Positions 27,337 to 35,372 of a DNA stretch of 64,000 bases are shown piece by piece. Position numbers and translations under genes: made by a program. The stretch is from NCBI RefSeq assembly GCF_017357825.1, contig NZ_CP046072.1, positions 1,302,001 to 1,366,000 of the forward strand, written 5' to 3'. The first letter of the stretch is position 1, and the number at the start of each line of letters is the position of its first letter. This DNA comes from Sulfurimonas aquatica (GTDB lineage: Bacteria; Campylobacterota; Campylobacteria; Campylobacterales; Sulfurimonadaceae). The notes below the pieces were generated by a model. It was not told the origin of the DNA and made no database searches. It saw nothing but the letters and a program-made list of their open reading frames with translations.

Positions 27337-27684
27337 ATGACAAACAATGAAACAGCGCCTCAAACAGAAGAAAAAGGGTATGAGGTTATATCTTTTGAGC
27401 AAGTGGTAGGATTTAACTATACATTGCCTGATGAAGACGAGCCAAGAACTATTGAGCGTGAAATAACTTTTGTTTGGGAAGAGAGCATTGAAAAGTTCAA
27501 AGAAGAGCATGGTAGCGATAAGCCTTACAAAGTAAATAGCTTTAAACGCGAGAGAGAACAAAAGGCGTTTATAGAAAGACTAGAAGATCTAACTGACGAC
27601 GCCATAGAAGAAGTTCAAGAAGAGATAGCTAACAAAATGAAGTTCGGTTTTGAGTTTAGCGGACAACTACATAACGACGACTAA
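27337..27684 (+). CDS. acidic protein of unknown function
   Basis: A 115-residue protein starting at ATG 27337, preceded by GGAG at six bases; the earlier ATG at 27325 has no binding site. The N-terminus is disordered Thr/Glu-rich. A beta region (VVGFNYTLPDEDEPRTIEREITFVW) and an acidic helix (KAFIERLEDLTDDAIEEVQEEIANK) follow. No family is recognised. A second small gene follows after 27 bases on the same strand. Confidence 0.65.
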   Translation: MTNNETAPQTEEKGYEVISFEQVVGFNYTLPDEDEPRTIEREITFVWEESIEKFKEEHGSDKPYKVNSFKREREQKAFIERLEDLTDDAIEEVQEEIANKMKFGFEFSGQLHNDD

Positions 27685-27711
27685 ATAACCGAGAAATTAG
27701 TAAGTAAAACA

Positions 27712-27918
27712 ATGGAATATGAATTTATAGAGTTTAAAGTAGGGCAGCGATGGAAAACTCGCATGGGCCGTACATTTATAATTAAAGAGATTCGCGAAGA
27801 AGAGTACGCTCTTGTATGCATTAGCATGGATACTGGCAGAAAACACTTTTTTGATGAAGATGGTTATGAAGTCCCAGGTTATCCTACTGATGGTGATTTA
27901 GTAGAACATATCTCTTAG
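27712..27918 (+). CDS. small beta-rich protein of unknown function
   Basis: A 68-residue protein of alternating hydrophobic and charged residues (FIEFKVGQRWKTRMGRTFIIKEI, then EEYALVCISMDTGRKHFFDEDGY). It looks like a small SH3- or Tudor-like beta barrel. It lies 27 bases downstream of the acidic protein gene, so the two may form a unit. No strong ribosome binding site is seen. It converges with the SRAP gene, with a 15-base gap. Confidence 0.55.
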   Translation: MEYEFIEFKVGQRWKTRMGRTFIIKEIREEEYALVCISMDTGRKHFFDEDGYEVPGYPTDGDLVEHIS

Positions 27919-27933
27919 TGGCTATTTAAAAAC

Positions 27934-28635
27934 CTAAAAAAGTGTTCCTTGTCTGGGTTTTACCTCTAAGTCCTCTATAATACACTCTATAGAGTTGTTT
28001 TTGACGCTATTTACCAACTCACTCACAGGGAAGTACCTTATCTTATCACTTGGAAGTGCAATTAAGAGGCTATTTAGCTCGCTGTAGCTACTTCTAGGGT
28101 TAAGCCACAACTCCCACTGGTTAGACTCTAAGATGACAGGCATACGGTCATGAAGTTTCGCTATCTTTTCATTTGGCTCCGTTGTGAGTAGCGCGCATGT
28201 AAGTATGCTCTTTTGTAGTGCATTGTCATACCACGATTCATAAATACCCGCAAATGTAAAATAATCTCCACTAGTAGATACTATAAAGTGAGCTTTGCTT
28301 GTTTTACTCACTGCGTCTTTTTTCCACTCAAAGTAACCATTAAGAGGGATAAGACATCTTCTTTGCTTGTAGGCTTCTTTGAAACTACTCTTTTCAAATA
28401 CTGTTTCACTTCGCGCGTTTATCTGCATACTCGAACGCTGAGAAGCCCAAGAAGGGATGAGTCCAAAGTGTGCATAAGCGTAAACTTTGGCGTTTGTATA
28501 TATGGGTATGTTTAATGTGGGGGCTATGTTGTAGCGTTTGTTTAAGAGACCGACAGTGTCTCTAAAGGGCCCAAACTTCTTTGCAATATCTTGCTTAAAA
28601 GCAAGGTCGTCAAATATACTTAGTCGTCCAGGCAT
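27934..28635 (-). CDS. SRAP (YedK/HMCES-like) protein with Pro2 instead of Cys2
   Basis: A 233-residue SOS-response-associated peptidase (SRAP) domain protein. In E. coli YedK and human HMCES, the Met-cleaved N-terminal Cys2 bonds to abasic sites in single-stranded DNA to shield them. Here the N-terminus is Met-Pro-Gly-Arg, so the nucleophile is Pro2. The other active residues are kept: Asn73 and Arg75 (INARSE), Glu103 (NGYFEW) and His162 (KLHDRMP). The length is normal and the ATG start at 28635 has no upstream alternative encoding Cys. A proline amine could still form a Schiff base with the abasic aldehyde, as MutM does. It is convergent with the gene ending at 27918. Confidence 0.9.
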   Translation of the reverse strand: MPGRLSIFDDLAFKQDIAKKFGPFRDTVGLLNKRYNIAPTLNIPIYTNAKVYAYAHFGLIPSWASQRSSMQINARSETVFEKSSFKEAYKQRRCLIPLNGYFEWKKDAVSKTSKAHFIVSTSGDYFTFAGIYESWYDNALQKSILTCALLTTEPNEKIAKLHDRMPVILESNQWELWLNPRSSYSELNSLLIALPSDKIRYFPVSELVNSVKNNSIECIIEDLEVKPRQGTLF

Positions 28636-28653
28636 CTGTATTTTTTTAAAGAG

Positions 28654-29181
28654 TTAGTTTGTAAAGCTAGCTATTATGCTCTCTATCGTTTGTTTTTCAG
28701 CTTTTTCATCAGATGTAAATCCCTTATCTTCTAGTGATTTTACAAGCATTGCTACATATGCCTCAAATGTCTTAATAAGAGCGTCGCTTAAACCAATTTT
28801 TGGTTCAATAGTCTCTGGAATAATTGCAAGAAGACTAACTTTAGGTAGTGCATTTCCTTGGTGTTCGATTAAGTTTAGGCATCCAAGTACGCTTGTCTCG
28901 TTGTCATCTTCATCCGTACTAAAACCACGAAACGTATCCATAGGAAACTGATATATCGCTCCTGGAGAATCTTCCATCCCAATGACGTCAAGGACAATTA
29001 TCTCCTCATACTCCATAAAAATATTGAGCAAGCTCATTCCTTCAACACCACCATGGATGATATCCACACTTGGGTGAAAACTGTAATTAGACTCTAGATA
29101 TTTACTAGCATATAAAGCTATACCTTCATCTTTATGTAATATATTTCCGACGCTTAAAATAGCAATTTGTTTTTTATTCAT
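28654..29181 (-). CDS. hydrogenase maturation protease-like protein
   Basis: A 175-residue HyaD/HybD/HycI-type protease homologue. It has the nickel-sensing residues in the expected order: Glu19 in ILHKDEGI, Asp in EEIIVLDVIGM, and His in LIEHQGNALP. Such enzymes cut the C-terminal extension of [NiFe]-hydrogenase large subunits. No hydrogenase structural genes are in the window, so it would act on a distant operon. It lies 18 bases upstream of the SRAP gene, on the same strand. A promoter for the divergent chemoreceptor lies on its other side. Confidence 0.85.
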   Translation of the reverse strand: MNKKQIAILSVGNILHKDEGIALYASKYLESNYSFHPSVDIIHGGVEGMSLLNIFMEYEEIIVLDVIGMEDSPGAIYQFPMDTFRGFSTDEDDNETSVLGCLNLIEHQGNALPKVSLLAIIPETIEPKIGLSDALIKTFEAYVAMLVKSLEDKGFTSDEKAEKQTIESIIASFTN

Positions 29182-29261
29182 GCCGCATTTTAACTAAAGT
29201 ATCCAATAAAAAAATAAAGGGGGTAGGTGAGCTAACGAGGTTTAGATTTATCAAAGTTTTG

Positions 29262-29267
29262 TATAAT
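29262..29267 (+). promoter_or_regulatory. -10 box for the chemoreceptor gene
   Basis: TATAAT 65 bases upstream of the chemoreceptor ATG, in the divergent 150-base gap next to the maturation-protease gene. The 5' leader also holds a CTACA-AAAC-TGTAG hairpin. Confidence 0.45.
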
Positions 29268-29332
29268 GCTTACTCGTGGATGGAATAATTAATGCTACAA
29301 AACTGTAGATTTAGATATGCAAAGGTGCTCAA

Positions 29333-30640
29333 ATGTACAAAATGTTATCGCTAAAGATGAAAGTGTTTATTCCTGTGGGAATAGCTTCTATTATAAGCAT
29401 ATTGCTAGTGGGTTATATAGTTAAAGAATCTACTAAGAACAATGTTCTAGAATTAGTAAAAGAGTATGAAAATATCGACAAAGATGCTGTTTTGGCAGCT
29501 TCTTCAAATGTAATGCAAGAGACGTTAATATGGATAATCTGTTTAGACTTTATAGTTTTTTTTATGTTGTTCTATGTACTAAATAAGTATATTATTAAAG
29601 AACTCAATGTCTTTTCAAATGGACTCAATGATTTTTTTAGTTTTTTATCAAAAAAGAAAAATGACATCACTCCTTTAGAAGTTAATAGTAGTGACGAGAT
29701 AGGCAAGATGTGTATTTCTATCAACGAAAGTATACAAAACGCTAAAAAAAGCATTGAAGATGACAATGAACTCGTCGCGAACGTGACTGAAATCACTAAA
29801 GCTATAGACTTGGGTGATATCAGTAAAAGAATAAATATACACTCTAACAATCCCTCACTTATGAACTTAAAAGACGTCTTCAACGAAATGCTTGAAAATC
29901 TTCAAAGAAACGTCGGCGAAGATATGAATAGTATAGAAAAAAGTTTAACTGCCTACACAAATATGGACTTTACAGCAGGATGTCCTGATTGTGACTCAAA
30001 GTTAGACGACATGATTTACAACCTAGGTGAAGACATATCTAAAATGTTAGTGAAAAATTCAGATGACGCCCAAGAGTTGCAAGAGAGATCACAGCATCTA
30101 AACGAGTTTGTAGAGGAGCTTATTAAAGCCTCTCATGAGCAGTATGAACATACAAAAGAGTCCCAAGTCGCCACAGCTGAGATAACGTCGAGCATCACAG
30201 ACATGGTGCACCAAGCCAGTGAAGTTGGTTCACAGTCTCAAGAGATAAAAAGTGTAATAAGTATCATCGGAGATATCGCAGAGCAGACAAATCTTTTGGC
30301 GTTAAATGCCGCTATAGAAGCAGCAAGGGCAGGTGAACATGGACGTGGTTTTGCCGTGGTCGCTGACGAGGTCAGACAACTCGCCGAAAGAACGAAAAAA
30401 TCACTCTCTGAAATCAGCATAAGTATAAACACTTTAGTACAGTCCATCGCTACGATAGTGCAAAACCTAGAAGTTCAAGGCAAGAAGCTTGATAGTTTTA
30501 ATGACATCATAGAGTCGATGAATGAAAACACTAATAACTCGTACACAATCGTGACAAAAACCAGCGAACTAGCAAAATCCTTGGATTTAAGCGCGGTAAA
30601 AATTCTAGAGGATATTAACTCAAAAAAGTTTAAGAGATAA
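29333..30640 (+). CDS. methyl-accepting chemotaxis protein with minimal periplasmic loop
   Basis: A 435-residue transducer. Two membrane helices (about 10-28 and 62-82) bracket a periplasmic loop of only ~35 residues, too small for a normal ligand-binding domain. A cytoplasmic region of PAS/HAMP-like helices follows, then a signalling domain with the hairpin tip [23 protein letters not shown] (about 315-337) and QTS-like flanks. It probably senses an internal or membrane signal and signals to CheW/CheA. The ATG at 29333 has AAGGTG six bases upstream. The tail ends in FKR with no pentapeptide. Confidence 0.92.
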   Translation: MYKMLSLKMKVFIPVGIASIISILLVGYIVKESTKNNVLELVKEYENIDKDAVLAASSNVMQETLIWIICLDFIVFFMLFYVLNKYIIKELNVFSNGLNDFFSFLSKKKNDITPLEVNSSDEIGKMCISINESIQNAKKSIEDDNELVANVTEITKAIDLGDISKRINIHSNNPSLMNLKDVFNEMLENLQRNVGEDMNSIEKSLTAYTNMDFTAGCPDCDSKLDDMIYNLGEDISKMLVKNSDDAQELQERSQHLNEFVEELIKASHEQYEHTKESQVATAEITSSITDMVHQASEVGSQSQEIKSVISIIGDIAEQTNLLALNAAIEAARAGEHGRGFAVVADEVRQLAERTKKSLSEISISINTLVQSIATIVQNLEVQGKKLDSFNDIIESMNENTNNSYTIVTKTSELAKSLDLSAVKILEDINSKKFKR

Positions 30641-30648
30641 CTTTTTTG
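30621..30648. terminator. hairpin terminator between convergent chemoreceptor and ZntB genes
   Basis: A 10-bp stem (CAAAAAAGTT / AACTTTTTTG) with loop TAAGAGAT, covering the chemoreceptor stop. The T run in one arm could serve the plus strand, and the A run the minus strand. Confidence 0.5.
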
Positions 30649-30649
30649 A

Positions 30650-31624
30650 TTACATCCACTTCTTTCGTTTAAAAAACCATATCTGTCCAGTGGCTATTGC
30701 AATTAAAATGAAGCAGAAAATGACAAACGCCCATTTACTTTCTGTACCAGGGATACCACCCACATTAATACCAAGTAGACCTGTTAAAAGGCCAAGAGGA
30801 AGGAAAATACCTGCCACGATGGACAATACGTACATTGTCTTGTTCATTTGCTCAGCTAAACGGTTGTTGAGTTCTTCTTGCGTAACGGTTGCTCGATCTC
30901 GTACAGAATCAAGATCTTCAACATAGCGCATAGTACGGTCGGCAATTTCTCTTAAACGCATACGTTCCATCTCGCTTAGCCAATCAACTTTCTCGCTATG
31001 TAGCCTAACCATCACATCTCGCTGGGGAGCGAGATAGCGGCGTAAAGAGATTGCTGAGCGACGAATGTCTGCGATTTTTCGTCTAAGATCATAACTCTGT
31101 TCCATGAGCACTTCATCTTGGAGTTCATCAACGGAGTCATCAATATCGGAGATGATAGTGCCCATACGCATGATCAGACGGTCGGACAGGTCTTCTAGGA
31201 ATGCACCTGGTCCTGAAGGAGCATCTCCTGATTTTACAGCTTGATAAAGATCGTCAATTGCCATAACTCGGCGATGTCGCAACGTCACAATGCGATTGGT
31301 GTCTATCCAAAGCCTGATTGACACCATATCTTCTGGGTCTGCACCCGGATTAAGATTGACGCCACGCAAAATCAATAGCATTCCCCCTTTGTGTACGAAA
31401 GATCTTGGACGGGTCTCCTCAGTCGTCAATGATTCGGCAATAACAGGGTCAATCAAACTGTCATTTTTAATCCACTCCTGAGCGTCGTCTTCAGTATAAT
31501 CCAGATGAATCCAAAGTTTACCCTCGCTAGGATTCCATTTCTTTACACCATCAAAATCAATGCTCTTTCCACCACCTTTCCCATCTAATATGAAAGCAAA
31601 TACAAGCCCGCTACTGTTGTCCAT
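30650..31624 (-). CDS. ZntB/CorA-family divalent cation transporter
   Basis: A 324-residue CorA-superfamily protein. A long cytoplasmic helical domain (1-255) precedes two membrane helices; between them the pore motif reads GINVGGIPG, as in zinc-type ZntB rather than the GMN of magnesium CorA. The substrate is thus more likely Zn or another divalent cation, by proton-coupled import or efflux. Base use is visibly more G+C-rich than in its neighbours (GC near half in several stretches), and the sequence resembles enterobacterial types, so recent transfer is possible. It has no operon partner. Confidence 0.88.
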   Translation of the reverse strand: MDNSSGLVFAFILDGKGGGKSIDFDGVKKWNPSEGKLWIHLDYTEDDAQEWIKNDSLIDPVIAESLTTEETRPRSFVHKGGMLLILRGVNLNPGADPEDMVSIRLWIDTNRIVTLRHRRVMAIDDLYQAVKSGDAPSGPGAFLEDLSDRLIMRMGTIISDIDDSVDELQDEVLMEQSYDLRRKIADIRRSAISLRRYLAPQRDVMVRLHSEKVDWLSEMERMRLREIADRTMRYVEDLDSVRDRATVTQEELNNRLAEQMNKTMYVLSIVAGIFLPLGLLTGLLGINVGGIPGTESKWAFVIFCFILIAIATGQIWFFKRKKWM

Positions 31625-31933
31625 CTGATTGTCCTTATATATTTTAGTTTTTTTTGCTTATTAAATAATTTAATAAAAGTACTATTGGCAATATATCTAT
31701 TTCTACTTTAAAATTAACAACTCTGATAATACTCATATAATATTTACTCCATGTTTATTCAATAAAATATTACAAAACTGAGTAAAGCCTATTAAGTCTA
31801 TTATCGTATATGCGTAAATGTGGAGATATTAACTCAAGGGTTGTATTTTGGGTGTACTTTCAACTTAAAAAGCATTGCTTTAAGTTAATAAGTTATATAA
31901 GTTCATATATAATTTTCCAAATGAGGTGAAAAA
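31625..31933. other. 309-base gap without a gene
   Basis: AT-rich and non-coding on both strands as far as I can see. It contains an inverted repeat AACTTAAA / TTTAAGTT (31862-31869 and 31879-31886). Beyond it are a TATAAT-like box near 31904 and a GAGGTG ribosome binding site for the gene at 31934. No T run follows the hairpin, so it may be an operator rather than a terminator. Confidence 0.5.
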
Positions 31934-32638
31934 ATGTCTCCTAAATTTAATGTTTCAATTACAGAGTTTCAAAAAATCAATAAAATAGAAAACGCTTGGG
32001 GTGCTGATGACTATATCGCGCTTCTAGATAGTATGGATCTTGGCGATGATGAACTTAGTTCAATGAATGAGGCGGACCTTAAAGAGATGTGTAAAATGTC
32101 TTTAGCCGACTTTGAACCAGAAGAAGCAGCGAACTATGTTATTACGTATCTTATGCAAGATGAACTTACTGAAGGTAAACTTGAGCAGATATCCAACGAA
32201 ATGATGGATGATAAGCTATGGGAACAATTTGCGGACCTTTCTTTCCACGAAAGATTTTTTAATTCTTACGAGCTGTTAAGAGAATCTTTTAATGGTAGAT
32301 TTCCAAAGCCAACGGGTGTAAAAATGGCCATCAAGATATCTTCTAAAAACAAAGAGAGCTTTAACGTTTTTGCAAATTCACTTAAACCTGCAATTGTGAG
32401 ATTACTGGCAGCAGGTGTGGATGAGCACGCTATATTTAACCGTCTTTATGATGAAAAAATCGCTAGTAATAATTTTAGTGAAGCACAAAGTATTTTATGG
32501 AAAATAAAAGAGATGTCAAAATCAGACCTTGAAGTCACCTATGAGATAATTAGTTCTGAATTTTGGCTTGGTGATTTAGAAAATAGAGAACCTTATGAAG
32601 CACAAACCCATGCTGATAAAATGGAAGATGAGGAATAA
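31934..32638 (+). CDS. protein of unknown function (helical, acidic)
   Basis: A 234-residue acidic, helix-rich cytoplasmic protein with no recognised domain, signal or membrane segment. Short tetrapeptide clusters such as LDSMDLGDDELSSMNEADLKEM and EEAANYVITYLMQDELTEGK suggest a helical repeat. The start has GAGGTG upstream. It is monocistronic, between a 309-base gap and the convergent hotdog gene. It could be a regulatory or scaffold protein; nothing in the sequence points to a reaction. Confidence 0.7.
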   Translation: MSPKFNVSITEFQKINKIENAWGADDYIALLDSMDLGDDELSSMNEADLKEMCKMSLADFEPEEAANYVITYLMQDELTEGKLEQISNEMMDDKLWEQFADLSFHERFFNSYELLRESFNGRFPKPTGVKMAIKISSKNKESFNVFANSLKPAIVRLLAAGVDEHAIFNRLYDEKIASNNFSEAQSILWKIKEMSKSDLEVTYEIISSEFWLGDLENREPYEAQTHADKMEDEE

Positions 32639-32644
32639 ACGATA

Positions 32645-33052
32645 CTAGAGTGCTTGAACAAACCAAATGAAAGATGCTTGAGAAGTCAGCACACCATTTA
32701 TATCTTTGACTTCAACATCAATCTGAAGCGAGCCTCTACCTTTTTTCTCAAACTGCGCTTTGAACTTTTCAACGGCTTCTTCATTTGTGGATGAAATGGC
32801 AACTATCTTCTCATGAGCAGGTTTTTTGTACTTTATCTGAGCATCTCTTAAGAGAGGTAAAACTTTTCCTTCAAGGCTAGGAAAAAGCTTCTGAAGGTGA
32901 AGACCGCTTTGTGTCTCTGCTAGTGTGAACTGAGCACTTGCATGAATCGTTTTTATGTGGTTTAGTACATTATCCTTGTACTCTAATGAAAGCTCATCGT
33001 TTTCATCTTTAATACCAATGTGATTTACGAATGGGATATCTGTTGCTTTCAT
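32645..33052 (-). CDS. hotdog-fold thioesterase-like protein
   Basis: A 135-residue protein of hotdog type (YiiD C-terminal/DUF4442-like): NHIGIKDENDELSLEYK, HASAQFTLAETQSG with the small-residue helix, and the DAQIKYKKPAHEKIVA strand. The start at 33052 was chosen because its ATG overlaps the stop of the upstream thioesterase (ATGA); the frame upstream encodes no conserved sequence. It could be an acyl-CoA thioesterase, or lack activity; no clear catalytic Asp/Glu was fixed. It is coupled to the FatA-type gene. Confidence 0.72.
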   Translation of the reverse strand: MKATDIPFVNHIGIKDENDELSLEYKDNVLNHIKTIHASAQFTLAETQSGLHLQKLFPSLEGKVLPLLRDAQIKYKKPAHEKIVAISSTNEEAVEKFKAQFEKKGRGSLQIDVEVKDINGVLTSQASFIWFVQAL

Positions 33053-33801
33053 CTGAGTATTTTTTTCCATACTGTTTTTGCTGTAGCACAAGTTCTCTCT
33101 TCACCCTCAACATGGATGGCGTGCACAAAAGAGTTCTCATCCTCGCCTTTGTTTGTTAATGAAACGATGACATCGCCATACTCCGCTTCTTTTAGAAAAC
33201 GCCCATCTATGGAGTGTAGATAGTAGTTGTCTGTGATTTCTTCAGGGACTGATTCGACTAGCCATTGTAAATATCGAATATTGTTAACGTGTTTGTTTGT
33301 GTCTGTGTCGTATATGTTCACTTTGAATTTTTTCATATAGTTTGCAGAGCTAATCGCATCTATCTTAGACGATATGTCATGCTCTATAGATACTTCTTCA
33401 CAAAATGACCACTGTTCTTTAAAGTCATTTAGTATCTTTGTAGGTCTTCTCTTTTCTATGTCAAAAAAGAGCCATAAACCTTTTGCTCTGCCGATAACAT
33501 TGTAATCTGCATCGTATATGACGTTTTCTCTAATGCCTCTAATGGATTGATACTTGGATAACCATGTCCTTATGACAATCTTTTCTTTGTACTTAGGGTA
33601 TCTATCCATCTTCATAATGCCAGAGAGCAGTACCCAACCAAGGTTTTGAGACATAAGAGAAAAGAGGTCATGTCCTATACTCGCACAATGATCAGCCGCT
33701 GTTTCTTGGAGTAGCGTTAGCATGGTAATAGATGAAGCACAACCTGACTTATCCATTTCAAAATACCTTAGTTCAAACTCTTTGTCAAAGTAATTTTTCA
33801 T
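33049..33801 (-). CDS. acyl-ACP thioesterase (FatA/B-type)
   Basis: A 250-residue double-hotdog acyl-[acyl-carrier-protein] thioesterase. Signatures are ELRYFEMDKSGCASSITMLTLLQETAADH and GWVLLSGIMKMDRYPKYKEKIVIRTWLSKY in the first hotdog, and NIYDTDTNKHVNNIRYLQWLVESVPEE in the second, holding the catalytic Asp/Asn/His set. It releases free fatty acids from acyl-ACP. It overlaps the hotdog gene by four bases. Just upstream (33802-33865) begins the attC-like array. Confidence 0.9.
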   Translation of the reverse strand: MKNYFDKEFELRYFEMDKSGCASSITMLTLLQETAADHCASIGHDLFSLMSQNLGWVLLSGIMKMDRYPKYKEKIVIRTWLSKYQSIRGIRENVIYDADYNVIGRAKGLWLFFDIEKRRPTKILNDFKEQWSFCEEVSIEHDISSKIDAISSANYMKKFKVNIYDTDTNKHVNNIRYLQWLVESVPEEITDNYYLHSIDGRFLKEAEYGDVIVSLTNKGEDENSFVHAIHVEGEERTCATAKTVWKKILR

Positions 33802-33822
33802 TTAATGATTTCCTTTGTTTTT

Positions 33823-33862
33823 GCATAACGGTTAACTTTAGTGGTTACGAGGCTTTGTTGGC
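33823..33862 (-). repeat. attC-like site 1 (short)
   Basis: Read on the minus strand it begins GCCAACAAAGCC and ends AACCGTTATGC, matching both ends of attC site 2 but lacking that site's central hairpin. R'' and R' boxes (GCCAAC / GTTATGC) are present. It lies directly after the stop of the gene ending at 33865. At 40 bp it is shorter than typical attC sites, so it may be a degenerate or truncated site. Confidence 0.45.
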
Positions 33863-33864
33863 AT

Positions 33865-34215
33865 TTAAATAACCCAAGTATGGTCGACTAAAAATCTTCC
33901 ATTTTGATGAACTATTATCATTTGTGCTAAATATTCACCACTAACTTTTGTAAATTTTTGCTTCCATATAACCATTGCAGAGTTTGGTCTACGTAGTACG
34001 GTAATTAGATTTCTTTCAGCAAAGAATCCTTTTTCTTTTTGGTATTCTTCACAAACTTTAATTAAATACTCTTTTGTAACGATGTTTTTTAATCTGTCAG
34101 TAAAGTCTTTTACATGACGCTCATAATCTATGGATGTTGATGCATCCATTAAGTTATCCATCATTTCATTTGCCATGGAAGATAATTTACTTTCAGGTAT
34201 TTCTTCAAAATTCAT
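33865..34215 (-). CDS. cassette gene of unknown function
   Basis: A 116-residue protein starting at ATG 34215, which has AGGA eight bases upstream; the longer frame to 34275 lacks a site. It is a soluble alpha/beta protein (MDNLMDASTSIDYERHVKDFTDRLKNIVTKEYL helical, then a beta run MVIWKQKFTKVSGEYLAQMIIVHQNGRFLVDHTWVI). No family is recognised. The stop at 33865 sits beside attC-like site 1, so it is likely carried on a gene cassette, with the DUF5625-like gene upstream. Confidence 0.6.
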   Translation of the reverse strand: MNFEEIPESKLSSMANEMMDNLMDASTSIDYERHVKDFTDRLKNIVTKEYLIKVCEEYQKEKGFFAERNLITVLRRPNSAMVIWKQKFTKVSGEYLAQMIIVHQNGRFLVDHTWVI

Positions 34216-34238
34216 TTTAATTATCCTGTATACTATTG

Positions 34239-34262
34239 CACTCCTTATGCTCGTTAGGAGTG
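34239..34262. repeat. inverted repeat between the two cassette genes
   Basis: CACTCCT / AGGAGTG (34239-34245 and 34256-34262) immediately after the stop of the gene ending at 34263. The loop reads TAACGAGCATA on the minus strand. It might be a terminator or the remnant of another attC site, because TAAC and the paired arms occur, but no matching GTTA box follows. Confidence 0.35.
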
Positions 34263-34811
34263 TTATTTTAACCAACGTCCTGCATCTAGTCTTATAGTGG
34301 TATTAACATCTTTCAGACCTAAGCTGTTTTGTTTCTCTAGAAAAGTTATTTTAGCTAAATATTCACCTTTTAGTAATGGAACACTTGCAATTGTTCGTGT
34401 ACTAATATTTTGTTTAAATGAAGTTCTACACAATGATTCAACTATTTTTTCAAAAACAATAGAACCATCTTTTTCTTGAATAATTACTTTAAATTTTAAA
34501 GGCTGTCCAAGCCCTTTTCTATCATCATCAGGTATCTCATCATAGTTTATATCACCTTGGCAATATTGATTATATCTACTACCAATAAACTTGTCTTCTA
34601 GTCGAGCCTTAGTCGTTGGAAATATAAAGTTCATTTTTAAAAAATAGCTTTTTTCAACAGGTGCTTCAAAAGGAATGGAAATTGATGAGTTTTCTTTTTT
34701 AATTGAAAATGGTTCATCTTCAATAAGAGGTGGAAATGTACATAGAGATGTTATCCACATCATTAATCCAATTACCGGTTTTTGACATAAGGAATAAGTA
34801 ACGGGTCCCAT
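34263..34811 (-). CDS. DUF5625-like cassette protein
   Basis: A 182-residue protein with an N-terminal hydrophobic segment (about 13-26), suggesting export or anchoring, then a beta-rich body (FSIKKENSSISIPFEAPVEKSYFLKMNFIFP, and the TIASVPLLKGEYLAKITFLE strand pair). This resembles DUF5625 from memory. The ribosome binding site AGGAGG lies in the attC site 2 R' box (GTTAGGAGG), nine bases before the ATG. The function is unknown. It shares a cassette with the 116-residue gene. Confidence 0.55.
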   Translation of the reverse strand: MGPVTYSLCQKPVIGLMMWITSLCTFPPLIEDEPFSIKKENSSISIPFEAPVEKSYFLKMNFIFPTTKARLEDKFIGSRYNQYCQGDINYDEIPDDDRKGLGQPLKFKVIIQEKDGSIVFEKIVESLCRTSFKQNISTRTIASVPLLKGEYLAKITFLEKQNSLGLKDVNTTIRLDAGRWLK

Positions 34812-34820
34812 TAATCTTTG

Positions 34821-34890
34821 CCTCCTAACGGTTGACTTTATCCAATAAATGACTACTAGGGTATTTATTGGTTACAAAGTTTTGTTATAT
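34821..34890 (-). repeat. attC-like site 2
   Basis: Read on the minus strand it has R'' TATAAC, L'' ACTTTGT, a 9-bp stem CCAATAAAT / ATTTATTGG with a short loop, L' ATAAAGT and R' GTTAGG. R'' pairs with R' and L'' with L' with a mismatch and unpaired bases, as expected for extra-helical bases of integron attC sites. At 70 bp it is in the normal size range. The R' side supplies the ribosome binding site for the gene at 34811. Confidence 0.7.
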
Positions 34891-34942
34891 ATTTTTATGT
34901 TTCTAGATCCCTAAAGTGGAGATGTATCCCCTAGAACATAAT

Positions 34943-35223
34943 TTAAATTTCGTCATACTTACTTTGCTTAAATGCACCTATAACCTTACTTAAATAAAGT
35001 GATATTGTACTCCCATAATAAAATCCAATTATGATATATGCCATTTTGTCTATTTTAAAAGTTTCCATAATTTCTATTAATACTGAATAATCTTTTCCTA
35101 AAAATAAAAATATAACTAATGCAATAATTGTAAAAAAAAAGGGATTAGTATCGCATATGCTAATACTTTTCTCATTCCATCATCTGGGTCTACAAAATGT
35201 ACTTTCTTAACTTTATTATTCAT
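34943..35223 (-). pseudogene. frameshifted two-helix membrane protein cassette gene
   Basis: Reads from ATG 35223 (AAGGAAAACA upstream) as a small protein, VHFVDPDDGMRKVLAYAILIPFF, until a run of nine T residues. The frame then meets TAG after 35 residues. With ten T residues the frame would continue to TAA at 34943 as a ~93-residue protein having two membrane helices (TIIALVIFLFLG and MAYIIIGFYYGSTISLYL) and a charged end. The gene is therefore either a pseudogene, subject to slippage at the homopolymer, or affected by a sequencing indel. It lies between attC-like sites 2 and 3. Confidence 0.6.
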
Positions 35224-35233
35224 TGTTTTCCTT

Positions 35234-35372
35234 CATATAACAGTCAAGTAGAAAAATATGTTACTTACTTTCGTTCTTTTTAAAGTTTTTAAATAATAGC
35301 TAAATTTCTGAAGTTATGAAAGCTAAAAATCGGTAGAGGTAACATATTTTTCTTGCTATGTTTTGTTATGTG
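35234..35372 (-). repeat. attC-like site 3 (long)
   Basis: On the minus strand it runs from CACATAAC (R'', overlapping the stop of the gene ending at 35366) to GTTATATG (R'). A 15-bp stem AGAAAAATATGTTAC / GTAACATATTTTTCT, with short unpaired bases beside it, brackets a ~70-base central region. R'' pairs with R' (TAAC / GTTA). At 139 bp it is at the upper range of attC sizes, as in Vibrio-type repeats. Confidence 0.65.

Noticed and set aside
30238-30447. Leftward frame opposite the chemoreceptor tip
   Set aside because: Shadow of the highly conserved signalling region; no independent evidence.
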